From Amaranthus tricolor (Eukaryota; Streptophyta; Magnoliopsida; Caryophyllales; Amaranthaceae), in the NCBI RefSeq assembly GCF_026212465.1, contig NC_080047.1, positions 38,560,019 to 38,624,018 of the forward strand: DNA of 64,000 nucleotides, given 5' to 3'. The notes under the pieces are model-generated. The model ran no database searches. It saw only the letters and a program-made list of their open reading frames with translations, and had not been told where the DNA came from. Positions 23,353 through 36,631 of the stretch are shown piece after piece. Numbering within the stretch: position 1 is the first letter of the stretch; every line of letters starts with the position of its first letter. The position numbers and the translations under genes are program-made.

Positions 23353-24762
23353 TGTAACGGCCCGAGTTAAGTGACTCGGAAATTCATATGAAAATACGAA
23401 CTCCGGTCCATTCTTTGTACTCTAGAGGAAAGTCTCCTCTAAGATCGTCAACGTTCCGTCGATAAAGAAATAAAATTAAAACAAAAAACAATACCAACGT
23501 GAAAGAAATAAGTCAGCGGAAGTTCTTACGTACAACTCGAGAGCCTAAAGGCCTCTAGATAAACTAATTAAAATAAGCGAAAGCGAAAAGAAAACAACAC
23601 TATCTCTTGTTACATAAGTTCAGAATTTCTTTCTACTCATAGTCTAATACAAAAGACAAAAGCATAGTCTTGATGATTACGGGTTCTAAGTTGAGACCTC
23701 ACTCCAGTCCCCACCTGCAATCAACCTACTAGTCGTCGTATGACAACACGCAGTAGGTTCCAAATAAACAATCTAATACACGTCAGAGACTTCATACAAA
23801 TGTCAACCAAGTTGAATACAAGCAATGTGTTTATCCTAATATGCATAGGCTCTAATACATTCATGATTTAATAATTCCAACTTGTAACATTGCTCGTCCT
23901 GTTCGGGTCGTTCAAGTATAAATCCAATCCTTTTGGAGGAATGCACTTGAGAGAGCTAATCCCAAGGCAACCACCGACCTAAGACGTTGCCCGTCCTATT
24001 CGGGTCGTCAGAGGTAAAAGTATGCATACCCCCATGGTGACCGTAATGATCCAAAACTGCCATGGGCACAATAATTGTAATAATCCAAACCAAAACGTTA
24101 ACCCTTTTGGGTAACATAATACAAACCAAAACGTTAACCCCTTTGGATAACAAACACATAAATCCTCAATTTCCAATTAACTTCTTTCAAATTATTTGAG
24201 GTGTCTAATCCTTATGTGATTTAAAATGCCTCGATTAGAAATGAAACAAAACTACTTGCACAACCACATAAACAATATGGTCTAAGCGTGTACCTTTAAG
24301 CTCTGCACAACCAAACGATGTTTAATCACGATAGAAATTTCGCCCTCTTATGAATTGAGATCCTAAATAACACACACACAAAACGATCACGTATTAGAAT
24401 GTGTTTACACATTTAATCCACTCCATACTACTAAGATATTACTAAGACTTGATAATTTTAAATGTTTTCATCCAATTCCCAATAGTTCCAAATTGTAAAT
24501 TTTAACCAGAAACTTAAACGGACAATTCGGACAGTTTAGAAAAGTCAAATGGAAAATCCGACTTCACCACTGCGTCCGGAACGCGTCAAATACCTTGGGT
24601 ACCAAATTTCATAATTTCCAACATCCAATTACTATTTTTAATTATTTTAAGCGTTTAACGAGTTTTTAACGCATCGGTACGTAAAACAACATCGGAACAC
24701 GACTAACGTTTCCGGATCGGCACCATTGCCGAGGCAGAAACTGCTGCTGCCCGAATTTTTTA

Positions 24763-24793
<31 letters not shown>

Positions 24794-26293
24794 TTATATA
24801 TACATTATTCAAATTATTAACCCTTTAAATTTCATGACCAACATAAATCTAACAAGACTACATTCACAACTACTAAGATAGAACAACAAGACCAATCTTT
24901 CTATCACACAACCACTTGTCATTTCCACACATATATTAATACTCAAAACCCCATCAACAAAGCTTATACGTCATCAAATAAAAAGAAACATGCCCATCCA
25001 CAAAATCCTTCAAGAAACTTAAAATTTCATAAATTATGATAATTGAATTAAATACTTAATTCTCTTATCAAATTAAAATTTTGTAGAGAATCATAAAACC
25101 AATTCACCCCTTTTAAATCAAGACATATATATATATATAAACACAATCCTTCGAACAAATCAAATTTTGCTAATGCTATGTTTGGGAACGATGATTTTAT
25201 TTGAAAATTTGAAATTGACTAAAATTTATTGTTTGGCAAATTAAAAATTTTCAAATTTGGATTTGGATCAAATTCCACCATTATTTTTTGAGTAGTTAAA
25301 GTTGAGAATTTGAGAATGACAACCCAAATCTTGTCATTCTCAAATTCTTCATTTATGATTTCATAATTGAAATCTATAATTTGAAATGAAATAGTTGTTT
25401 ACAAACACTACATAAAGGATTTATAAACTCTTGGATAACTACATTACTTAAGCTATAGATCTATACCATTTAAATATCATCTAACAAATTGAAATTTTGT
25501 TAGAGAAATGCAAATCATAAAAGAGATTTATTTAAATATCAATATAAACTTAATTCTTAGAACAATTTAAACTTTGTTACAGAATATTAATCAAGAAAGA
25601 GTTTTTTTTTTATAAAAGAAACATAACTTAATCCTTTTAACAAATTAAAGTTTATTAAAGATTATTGGAGAAAACTACATGTACAAAAGAAAAATACTCA
25701 ATCCTCCTAAAAGTCATAGGATATCATCATACATAAAATATAATTTATTTTAGAAATCTTGTATATAAAATTTATAATTAACAATTCAACTAAACTTACC
25801 CCTTTGATCAAAAGAATGGATGGAACAACAAATTTTTTTTTTCCTTTGAGTGTGCCGAAACAAAAGAGCAAAAGGGAGAGAATTTTCTGAATTTTTTTGT
25901 GTTCACTTGAAGGTTTAGAATAGTGAGGAAATTCAAGTGATGCTTAAGGATTAATAGACAATTAAAACAATGATCATAATTGTGCCATAATACACAATTA
26001 TGAGAGGAGTTACAAGACTCCTCCCATGCTCCACACAACCGGCCACCCCCTTCCTTTTCCCCTAATTTTTTTAATCAATTAATTAATTAAGTAATTATTA
26101 TAAAATTGTTAAAACAGATATGAATCGCCACGCGATAACAACGTACGCGATAAAACACGTTACCGTTAAAACTTAACTTACTTTATTTCTTATAATTATC
26201 TAATATCTATGTAAATAATAAAATTTAATAATACTTATTTATTTTATTATATTATATTATCTTTTTAAACCCGATAAATTACGAGGTGTTACA
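23353..26293 (-). mobile_element. Gypsy-type solo LTR, copy B, inverted, inside copy C
   Basis: A 2941-bp unit in minus orientation: on the plus strand it starts TGTAACGGCCCGAG and ends GAGGTGTTACA. Flanked by a perfect 5-bp duplication ATAAT (23348-23352 and 26294-26298). Long stretches are near-identical to copy A read in reverse, for example around TAATCGAGGC.TT.TAAATCAC and GGATTAGACACCTCAAATAA. It is longer because it contains a MITE at 25174-25412. Confidence 0.87.
25174..25412. mobile_element. Tourist-like MITE inside solo LTR copy B
   Basis: A 239-bp unit with terminal inverted repeats TGCTATGTTTGGGAAC and, reverse-complemented from the right end, TGTAGTGTTTGTAAAC. Flanked by a 3-bp duplication TAA (25171-25173 and 25413-25415), typical of PIF/Harbinger MITEs. 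Copy A keeps the uninterrupted site (near 19182-19195) with one TTA. The centre is a second palindrome around ATTTGAGAATGACA. Confidence 0.85.
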
Positions 26294-27909
26294 ATAATTG
26301 ATGAGGGGTAGAAATGTTTTAAATATAATTATTTAGATTTTCTTTTTATGATAGTCGATAATTGGATGTTGAGATTTGTGTATGTGGGGATGCTCATATT
26401 TTGATTATTTCATTATTAAGATTGATATGTGGTAGTATATGTTAAATTGTAATTATAGGGAATAGAAATCATTGAATTTAGAATAAAGAAATTAAAGGAA
26501 TGTAGATATTTAAACGAAATAAATAAATTAATTAATTAAAAAAAATTCTAGGTAGGAAGTGTGCCTCGGCAGCCGCGCCTCGATCCTCAATGTTCGGGTG
26601 CGTTTTGTTATCGTTTTGTTCATCTATTACATTAAAAGTCACTTAAACGCTAAATTTTATTAAAAATAGTAAATGGACGTTAAAAATTATGAAATTTGGT
26701 ATCCAATGTAATTGATGCCGTCCGAAGGCAGTGGTGAAGTCGGATTTTCTGTTTGAGTTTTCAAAATTGTTCAAATGACCAGTAAAGCTAGTGGTTATGT
26801 TTCAAAAATTGAGAAGTTATTGTGATTAATATTTAATCCTTTAAAATTATGAATTTTAGTGACGCCTTGATTACATAAAGTGGGTTAATTGTGTAAACAC
26901 GTACTAATACGTGATTTTTGTAATGGGTTAAGTTAGGACCTCAATTCATAAGAGGTTGAGATCTCTTTCGTGACGTGCTGTAATTAAGTTACTGTGCTAC
27001 CAAGGTACATGCTTAGATCATACTTTTGTAATTGGTTATGTGAAGTAATGTTGAGTTCATTCTATAATGTGATGTTGTATATCACTTAAGGCTTAGACAC
27101 CAAAAATAATTTGAAAGGAGTTTTAAATTGGAAACTTGAGGATGGTTGTGTTGGTTATCCACATGGGTTAAATTATTGAAATGGAATTATTATTATTATC
27201 TTTCCCATGGCAGTTTTGGATCATTACGGTCACCATGGGGTATGCATACTTAACCTTTGACGACTCAAATAGGAGCGCAACGTCTTAGGCCGGAGGTTGC
27301 CTTGAAATTAGCTCTCCCATGTGTATTCCTTCAAACTTTTATATTACTCTGGTGACCCGAACTGGACAAACAACGACATGAGTTAGGAATTGGAAAGTCA
27401 AATATTATATCTTAACTATTAGAGCCTTTGCATGCTAGGATGAACTCATTGCTTGTATGTAACCTGTGTAATACATTGTAAGAAGTCTCTGACATGTATT
27501 GATTTGTGTTATTTGGTGCTTGCTATGATGTTGTCATTCGACAACAAGCAGGTTGATTTGCAAGTGGGGCTGGTTTGTGAGGATTCAAATGTTAAAACCT
27601 GTTAATGAATTGACTATCACACATGAGTTTATGTCATTTTTTTATCGTTTGAATTTTACTAATTATTTTTTAGCAAATACGTTCTAATTTGGACTTTATT
27701 TGGTTTGATGAGGCCCTTAGGCTCTCAAGTTTTAACATTGAAGGCTTCTGCTGATTTATTTTTATCGTTTTCTTTTGATTACTTATTTCTTTATCACTAG
27801 AACGTCATCGATCTTAGAAACGGTTTAACTTAAATGTCCGACGTGTAATCCGAAATTCATATTTACATGTGAATATCCGGTTCACTTTAGCCCGGACTAT
27901 TACAATAGA

Positions 27910-28222
27910 TGTAGGAATCGTGGGGAGTTATTTTAGGAAATGACATTTGTGGACTAAGGTAGGTGGTTTAGGGTCTGAATAGATGTGTTATAGATTTATT
28001 TGTCCCCATAACAGTAATAATTTCATAACAGCAAATGAAAAAACTCAATAGTTTCGCAATCAATAATTCAAAAATTATCAGTTATGAACACCAATTCAAA
28101 TTTCAATCATTTATAAGTTAGTAATATCAAATGAAATCAAGCCTCAGCTGGTAATCTAATTAAAAAAAAGGCAGCTCTAAGGTATCAAGAACTTTTATTA
28201 AAAGCTAAACTTCCAACTCCCA
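27910..28222. other. Short unannotated gap
   Basis: AT-rich, nothing recognised. Confidence 0.35.
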
Positions 28223-28535
28223 TGCATGTTAAAACACTAAATTTAATAAGTTAAATCACCAACTTAAATAGGTTAAAACACCAACAGAAATAAGTCAAAA
28301 TAATAACTTAAGCAGCATAAAACACAAACTTATATAGGTTAAAATACTAACTTTAATATGTTAAAATTTCAACTTTAATAGACTAACAACTTAAAATGTT
28401 AAACACCAATAACAAATAGATTAACATACCAACTTTAGTAGGTTAAAACACCAACTCAAATAGGTTAAAATAGCAAATTCAATATATTAAAATATCAACT
28501 TTAATATGTTAAAATAACAACTCCAAATAGTAACA
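28223..28535. repeat. Degenerate ~22-24 bp minisatellite
   Basis: About 13 diverged head-to-tail units with the consensus ATAGGTTAAAACACCAACTT. The spacing is irregular, suggesting an old array. Confidence 0.75.
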
Positions 28536-28617
28536 CAATTAATGAAGTGCGCATTGTTAATTTTATTAAAATAATATACAGGGCCGACCCAAATGAACGC
28601 GTCTCTCAACGAGATCA

Positions 28618-28742
<125 letters not shown>

Positions 28743-29145
28743 CTCACCTATTGATTAACCATGAATAATCTCAACTTTAAGAGGTATTTGACTAGTGTAA
28801 GCCCGAGTAATTGGATGACCTGCTATAGTAGGTAATTTAAAAAAGTAAATTGAAAATTAATTTAAAATTAGAGAAAAGTTTAAAAAATTTACATAAAAAT
28901 TTTAAATAATAAAAAAATGAAGAAAAAAATTCGATTTTTTTTCAACATTTTTTCGACTTTTTTAAATGTATTTAAAAAAAAAAAAAAAAAAAAGAAAAAA
29001 GAAAAAAACTTGTTATAGCAAGTCATCCAATTAATGGGTTTAGCCTAGACAAATACCCTATAAAGTTTGGATTATTTATCTTAATTAATGGGTTGAATTA
29101 TTGTAGAAAATTCATGAAAAAGTTGGATTATTCTAGGTAATTTTT

Positions 29146-29147
<2 letters not shown>

Positions 29148-29223
<76 letters not shown>
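29148..29223. repeat. (AT)n(GT)n compound microsatellite
   Basis: An AT run of about 60 bp passing into TGTGTG. Confidence 0.95.
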
Positions 29224-31100
29224 AGGATAAAATAAAAAGAATTTTAAAATTAGAATGATAAGAAGGATTTTAAAAATTATGTAGTTTAATTTTTCCATAT
29301 ATTATGTTTTATTTCATTATAAATTTGATGTATTTTTAATTTTAATGTTCTGTAAATTACACCGGACATATTAAAAAATAATAATTAACTTATAGTAGAT
29401 AATTTAAACATTAAAATATGAAATAACTATGCATTATAAATATCATAGAACAATAAATAGTTTTAAAATATTTTGATTGAATAAACATTATTATAATTCA
29501 ATGAATAAAATTAATTTTATATCATGTTCAATTTTACAAAACCAAATATAAAATCACCAAGTTAATAAATATAACAAAATTAATTAATGAGTAAAAGTGG
29601 GATTAATTAAGAGTATAAAGAAGTTAAAATAATAAGAAAAAGAAAAAAGAAAGAAAAAAGGAAAGGAAAAAGAAAAAGTAGACATGTAAAGACGCAAAAC
29701 TTTAATGTGACACTCTTTAACTTTATGCAAGTGAATGAAGAGCGACGCATCAAATGCGGCTAGGAGCGAGAATCCGTACGACATCACTCATCATCGAGCT
29801 TATAATTGAATTCAAGTCGATTTGATATAAAAAAAATTAACAATTATAAAAATTTTAATATGGATAAAATTTGATTTTGAATCATTTTGAAATATTTAAC
29901 ACAAAATTAAATCGATGATTCGAATAAACACTTCTACTCTACTAATTTTCCTTTTAACTTTATTATGTAATACTTCTACTTAGTTCGATGTTCAAATCAA
30001 ATTCAACGATTTGACATTTATCCGACTTTGTAATCGAATTCAACTTTAACCCAACTAAAAATAAATTTTAAATTACATAATATTAATATTAACACATGAT
30101 AAATATTGAAATCCAATTGTGTGATTTTCATAAGTATTGCACTTGGGCAAAAGCCTAGGATTAGAAGGAGTAATCATTTATTAACCAATCATAAAAGCTC
30201 TAAGGTTTTACTATTAGACTATTGTTTCTTCACTTTAATTTTTATGGTTTTTAATTTTACTCTTTTGTAATTATTATAAGTTATAATCATCATCATACCT
30301 AATATGATTAGGATTTGAAAAGAAAAAAAATTTGACAATTCATACATCTATTGAAGAAAAACAAATAAATACTTTTTATATATAGCATATAATTTGTATC
30401 AATTGTTATAATGTTTAATATTTATCGATTGTAATTTAACGTAATTTAAAAGATTTTGAAAACTATTTTTCATAAATATATCTTTAAACCTTTTGTTTAG
30501 AAAAAGGTTGCAAAGTAAGTTATTACATTAGTCTCATGATTAGTGACATACTTTAGTTATATATTCAAGTATTTTCAAAAAGTATTTTTCTGTCCCTTTA
30601 AAATTGATTTCTAAAGAGATTGATATAAGAATTAAGAAAAGTGAGTAAGTAAGTATTTTAATGAAATATTGTATATGAATTAATGTCGGTTAGTGTGATG
30701 ATTATAGATTTTGATGTAAAAAAGAAAAATAAATTATAAGTTATAAAGTCGTGTCCAAAAATAATAAAATCGCAAATTCAGTAGGATCAATAAAGTAATA
30801 TGGATGGTTTAAATTAACTCTAAACAAAACATACTCATTACACAAATCTTTATTCAAGCTTTACTATTACATCAATTTTATATTCCATTAAATTAACTAC
30901 GAAGTATCATTTGAGTCATTTTGTTTTGTTTTTACTATTTGTTTCATTTGACCAAAATATACCAAATTAAATGAAACAAACATTAGGATAGCATAATTCA
31001 TTCAAGAGTAACAAAACCCAAGAGCAAACCTCTTTTAATAGACACTACTATTAGCATATGTTCATCCGTCACTTATGTATAGCAAAATCAATAGGAAATA
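29224..31100. other. Intergenic, no gene seen
   Basis: Strongly AT-rich. A degenerate copy of the GACCCGA repeat family is traceable around 29870-30070. Purine-rich A/G tracts lie at about 29630-29680. Confidence 0.4.
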
Positions 31101-31770
31101 AGATATTTAATATAGACCTGATGATCTGATATTCACTCGATTTTGTAGTTGAATTCGACTTTGACCCAACTTCAAAATGGATTTAAAATTTATAAATCAA
31201 TATGGACACAAGACTCGATTTGAAACCGATCCGAAATCAACCCCGATGACCCGAATGAACACCTCTAAAAGTAGTACGGATTGGACTGAGAGGCGTTCAA
31301 ATCAGACCGATAATCCAGCATTTATCCGACTCTATAACCAAACCCGATTTAATCCGACATTAAAAATGGACTAATGTGTAAAAAACAACATGGACACACA
31401 TCTCGATTTCAATCTAGCCCTAAAGATCTGATTTGACCCGATGAGCCGACATTTACCCAAACCCCATTTGACCCGAAATGAGGTGTCCATTCGGAACATC
31501 GGGTCGATTTCGGATTAAATGTTTTGGGTCGGTATCGGATCGAGTGTCTATTTTGGTTTTTACATAATTGTTAGTCTATTTTTATGTCGGGTCGAATCGA
31601 GTTCGGTTACAAAGTCGGGTGAATGTCGAGTCATCAGGTCTGTTTTGAACACCTATAGACTCGATGTAAAAAATGTACTAACAATTATATAAAAACCAAT
31701 ATGAACATACAGTCCGATTGCAAACCAACCCGAAAGATCTGACCTGAAATCCACCCCATAAAACACCTAA
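31101..31770. repeat. Cluster of GACCCGATGACCCGA-type dispersed repeats
   Basis: Four or more copies of one unit in both orientations: forward at about 31110-31270, 31385-31490 and 31665-31770, inverted at about 31485-31660. Shared blocks are GATGACCCGAATGAACACCTC, read in parts, TTCACTCGATTTTGTAGTTG and AATATGGACACA. More copies occur at 34288-34470 and about 29900. A frame at 31177-31374 is the repeat, not a gene. Confidence 0.65.
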
Positions 31771-31923
31771 AGCTATCAACACCACCTCCAGCTGTGCTCC
31801 TCAAAACTCTTCTTTAACCATTGTACTCCTTTTAATTACTCACTCAGTGCTGCACCACTTAAACTTTCTCTCTCTATCTATCATTCTGTTTTTCTCTCTA
31901 TCCCTGTGAAGCGTTTTAGTAAA

Positions 31924-33987
31924 ATGGCTGCAGCAGCTGCCCCAACTAAAGCTGGAGAAGCTTCACAGTTTCTGAACTACAATGTAATTTCGTGTGTTCC
32001 TATTTTGATTTAGTAACTGGCTAATGCCAACTTGTTCACTAAAGCTCTTTGTTTTGTCTGAATATATGTTTGCATGCAGACTTGGGTTCTCAAAGTTCCT
32101 ATTCACTGTCTGGGCTGCAAGAGAGAAGTCAAGAAGCTTCTACAGCGCATTGATGGTACATACTCTGCTCTACCTTCCTTCTTCTTCTTCTTCTTCTTCT
32201 ATTTCTTGTAGATTTTGGTTTTACCGATAAGTCATGTGCACTCCTTATATACGTGTAGATGTGGGCGATGTTTGCTACAAGGGTAAATTAGAAATGCCTT
32301 ACTTTTTATCGTTAACAACAGTAAGGTTGTGTATATCCGACTCCTATGCCTTTTTATCGATCGATAACAAATGTAAGGTTGTGTAAATCCGACCCATATG
32401 CCTTGCCTTTTTATCATTAACAACAGTAAAGTTGTGTACACTAGACTCCTATGCGTTGCCATTTTATCGTTAACAACAGGAAGGTTGTGTAAATCCGATC
32501 CTATGCCTTGCGTTTTTATCATTAACAATAGTAAGGTTGTGTATATCCCAACTCCTATACCTTCCCTCTTTATCATTAAGAATAGTAAGATTGTGTGTAT
32601 CCGGCCCCTAAACACCTTACGGGCAAATTAAAGCCACTTCATGAGATTTGGAATATTGGGATGTTGTGATATGCAGGACAAGGAAGTTTGAGTCTAAATT
32701 ATTTATTGAATTGCTGATTTTTTGAGTTAAGTCTTTGTTTTAGTACTTTGGTTGGAAGTTTAATTTGTAGAAGTCAAATTGCACAAATAAGGGAATATCT
32801 TTGCCTGTTGAGATACATGTTTCACTTGAAAGTTGGAACTTCTTATTTTGAGAGTACATCACAAAGCTTCTTTTAAGTGAATTGCATTAGGAGAAAAGTA
32901 TTAGTAGTATACTTTTGTGATGGAGCTTTAGTTTTGTGGTATGTGGTTCTTAAAAAAATATTTTAGCGGTATGAGTAAAGTGAGCAATCCCTCAGACCGT
33001 CATATTAAAGGGTCGTAATTATATCTACTTTTGATATATTTCTATATCAATTGTGTCTTGGTAACAAAATGCAAGTGTTACCGAAAAATTGAAAAAAATG
33101 AATATATTTGTCGATGTTAGTTGGTATGACCAGCTGAAAATATAGGCTGATAAGCCGATTGTTAAGGAGATTGTGGATTTAAGGCTTGTACACATTGCCA
33201 TTAAAACATTGGACAGTTTTTAGTTTTTTTGTGGTGTTAATGATGTTTCTTATTGTAAGTCAATTATTGGTGATATGCAGGAGTTTACAGCACCACTATT
33301 GACTCACAACAGCAGAAGGTAACAGTAAGTGGTAACATTGACTCAGAAATTCTGGTTAAGAAGCTGCAGAAAACAGGTAAACATGCAGAAATATGGAATG
33401 AAAAAACATCACAAGAAAAACCCAAGAAAAATGAAAAACAAATTACCCAAGTGAAAGATCAAACACCCCAAAAAAATGAATCCAAGATCACAAAACCAAC
33501 TAATGCAGAGAACAAAGCTATATCGAAAAACAACACCAATTCCGACAAGAAGGGGAATCAGAACCAGAATCCGAATCAGAATCAGAATCAAAACCCGAAT
33601 CCTAAACCCGCGACAGACACAGGAAGTGCAGGGAATGGCGGAAAAACGAAGAAAAATAAAGGGCAAAAAGGTAATAGTGTTGGTGTCGGGAATGGTGGAT
33701 TGATTGCTACAGGATTACAGAATGTAAATCAAGTTAATATCAGCCCTACATTTGAACAAATAAGTCTGTTTCAGCCGAATCAAACATCTGCTACAATTCA
33801 TATGATGAACTATAATGGAGGTAATCCTAGTAAATTAGGGTATGGTGTTTCTTACCAAATTTCAACACCATATATTTCCTGCAATCCTACAAATGAACAG
33901 TTAGAGAGTTACCAAATGCAGGCTAGTTCATTTACTTCCTTTGATATATTCAGTGATGAAAACCCTAATGGGTGTTCTATTATGTAG
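31924..33987 (+). CDS. HIPP: Heavy-metal-associated isoprenylated plant protein
   Basis: Exons 31924-31983, 32080-32155 and 33281-33987 join with GT-AG sites in frame to give 280 residues. After a short alanine-rich N-terminus, an HMA-type domain spans about residues 20-85. Its metal-binding CXXC is intact as HCLGC, followed by [31 protein letters not shown] and the [17 protein letters not shown] strand. A long Lys-, then Asn/Gln/Pro-rich linker follows. The last four residues are CSIM, a CaaX box for farnesylation, which together with the HMA domain defines the HIPP family. Members bind metals such as Cd, Cu or Zn and act at membranes, plasmodesmata or the nucleus; the specific metal cannot be read from sequence. 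The start is the first ATG after a CT-rich leader. Intron 2 contains a tandem array (32300-32610). Confidence 0.92.
32300..32610 (+). repeat. ~56-60 bp tandem array in HIPP intron 2
   Basis: About six units carrying TTTTTATCATTAACAACAGT, AAGGTTGTGTA and ATCCGACTCCTATGCCTT. Both strands show open frames across it, an artefact of the repeat length. Confidence 0.85.
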
Positions 33988-36631
33988 GAGTAATGTCTTT
34001 TTCCCACTTTTTTTTGAGTTAATTTTGGTGTACTAAGAACTGTTTCTTGGCATTGATGTACTAAAAGCAAGTAGTGTATCAGTATGCATTGATATTGTAG
34101 GGTAATGAGTATCTTCTGCTGGTTACAATTTGGTTAGACATGGTTTAAATGAAGGGAATATGTTGTAAATGTAAAGCTAAATGAAGCTAGTGGGTGCACT
34201 GCTGATCAATCATGTTGAGACTTGAGGTCATTTTTCATGTGTACAAATTTTAAAAGAAAAAATTGCAAACTACAATCTTTTAAAGCCACTCAGGTTATCA
34301 GGTTGATTTTAAATCAGATGCTTTGAGTCGGTTTAAAATCGATTTTTGCATCCACATTGTTTTTTACATTATTATAAATTCATTTTTAAGTCGGGTCAAA
34401 TTGGGTTCGGTTACAAGGTCAGGTGAATATTGAGTCATTAGGTCTGTTTTGAATGAACACCTCTAACTACTTGTAACTTTTTTTGGACTACGGGATTTTG
34501 CCTGAGGGAGGCGGTAATTGAGCCAACTGAGCCAAAATTCGACTTATTTTAAAAAAATTAATATTTTAACATTTAATTAGTTATAATATCTTTTTCTCTT
34601 TATGTGAAGTAAAGTCAATCAAAATCAATCTATTTGTTATTATTAAACTTCGTGTGAAAGACTCGAAGGCATTAGCATAATTTGGAATTACTTGTATGTA
34701 ATCTACAATCATACCTCCATTTAAAGACAAAAACCATCAAAGTAGGTGATTTGACCTCCCCTAAACTCAAATTTGACCAGATTAACTCAATATAAAAAAG
34801 TAAATTTATTGTAGTCAAAACAGATTCCAAACCCACAACGATTAGTCCCTCCCCTAAGCTTCACTTGCATACCCAAAAAGCAAAACAAAACTGCTTTTTT
34901 TTAAGGATGAGACTTTTTTTTTTAAGAAAAATTGCAAACAATCTTTCTAAGACTACCATTTTCATACTACAACTATTTAAATAAGATTTATCGAATTTTA
35001 AATATCTATATATTTAAAGATATTTGACGTTATAGCATCTAATTCAGCGAAATGAGAATTATAGCAAACTTTTTTAAATTGTTTACATAGTAGCGTACAT
35101 TAAAGTTGAACAACAGTAAATTACATAGCATTGTTAAAAGAATTTCATTAATATTCCGTTGTCTTAAAAAAAGTTTGAAATAACCTTACTTTCATTTTCT
35201 AATATCTAAATAAAAAAATTCGAACCTTCATTTCATCTTCATATCAAACTTTATCTTCATCAAATTCATTTTTATATTCATCATTCACCTTAACCTCGTA
35301 GATGCTCTTCTCGCATCATAAAAAACACTTAGCTAGAGTTGTGCAATGAGCCCACACCTCAAATTCGACCCTGATCCGACCCTTAAATTTACAAACTTTA
35401 AATAGGTTAGGCTTTAAATGGACTCTCTATTCACGAGAATAAAATGGGCTACACACAAGCTCTATACGAGTCTTAAACAAGCCTTTATTATTATTTTTCC
35501 TTGAATTATTATACATTACTATATATTTATAATCGTGAATTAGTCTAACTATAATTGAAAAACACAAGTAATTAAGTTATAAATCATTTTACTCAATCCA
35601 ACATGCTTATTCCTATAAATATCACAAGAACAAAATTATAAACGGGTTGGCCTGGGTCGAAGTTGGTTGAGAAAACCCATTCCATTTGAGCCAAGCCCAA
35701 CCCTTTTTCATGTAAACCCGACCCGGTCCTTATCCAGCCCATTGCACAGGTCAAACCATGACTACCACCATCATACATTGACTACCGTCACCAAAAGTCA
35801 CTTTGACCACCATCATATGTCTCCTCCCACCTTGACCACAAGGAGGAAAAGAGGTAATCCACGTACGAAATATTATAGACAGACGTGTTCTTTTTATAAG
35901 AACAACACTTGCCATAAAAGGCACTGTGAAGCAAAATTAATCTTTTGAGCTCACAGTTGGATCAATATAGCTTGTGACTATGACCATTATTACCAAATTA
36001 TCAGTTGAGACTTTATAAGCATCAATTTTTGAAATGCAAATGTCTAAAATATGAAAATAATTGACAGACAAAATCATTTCCTGAAGGTCTCATCAAAATT
36101 CATAATTCAACAAGTACAGTACTGGAAGCCGATGTCTTCTTTTGACTAAAACGCATATTAGTACATCCCATCTGGGCCAAAAAACTGCACACATGACAAA
36201 CTACTGGCTAGAAGTATTCATCCGGGTCGAAATATAACCTACTCAAAAATGACTCAAATCAACTCGAACCAGGCAAATAGGTTCGAGTAACGAGTATTAA
36301 AAAGAAATTGTATTAGTGAATTAACTCATATACATCATATTCATACCCAAAACTCAACTCGACCAATAACCTGAATGAACACTCTCTGAAGATGAAACGT
36401 GAACCTTTAATCTACATATTGACATTATCATCATCATCGGAAAACAATTACAACGATATGGCTGTATGAACTGAGTTTTTCTAATATCATTATAGGCCTC
36501 CTAGATCAAATATTCTTCAATACTAGGAGGAATCTTCGCTCCTCTCAAACACGATGCACGTTTTGTAGGCAACGAAAGATTATATTTACAGATTCCATAG
36601 ATTATAGAAAGAAGAAACTCGAATTCGAGAC
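33988..36631. other. Intergenic between HIPP and PP2C, convergent
   Basis: It holds the 3' regions of two convergent genes. 34288-34470 is an inverted copy of the GACCCGA repeat family, and 36210-36380 another partial one. 35340-35720 is a composite of GGCCCAACCC-type words. No coding region is convincing. Confidence 0.45.

Larger units (their letters stand above)
22166..27904 (+). mobile_element. Gypsy-type solo LTR, copy C, split by copy B
   Basis: It begins TGTAACACCCCGTTAAAAT and ends CCCGGACTATTACA. Flanks are GTAGA (22161-22165) and ATAGA (27905-27909), a 4/5 match. Removing copy B leaves about 2.8 kb, close to copy A in length and layout. It shares the GCATGCTAGGATGAAC and GCTCTCCCA.GTGTATTCC blocks with copy A but is more diverged. 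Confidence 0.75.

Noticed and set aside
22166..27904. One full-length 5.7 kb LTR retrotransposon
   Set aside because: The middle is an inverted copy of the same LTR with its own target duplication, not an internal domain; no gag-pol is present.
28223..28535. A CRISPR-like array
   Set aside because: The ~22-bp units abut without unique spacers and are degenerate, in eukaryotic DNA; it is a minisatellite.
31177..31374. A 65-residue plus-strand open frame
   Set aside because: It is one unit of a dispersed GACCCGA repeat present in both orientations nearby.
32232..32631. Overlapping open frames on both strands in HIPP intron 2
   Set aside because: The repeated peptides follow the ~58-bp tandem DNA unit; the frames come from the array.
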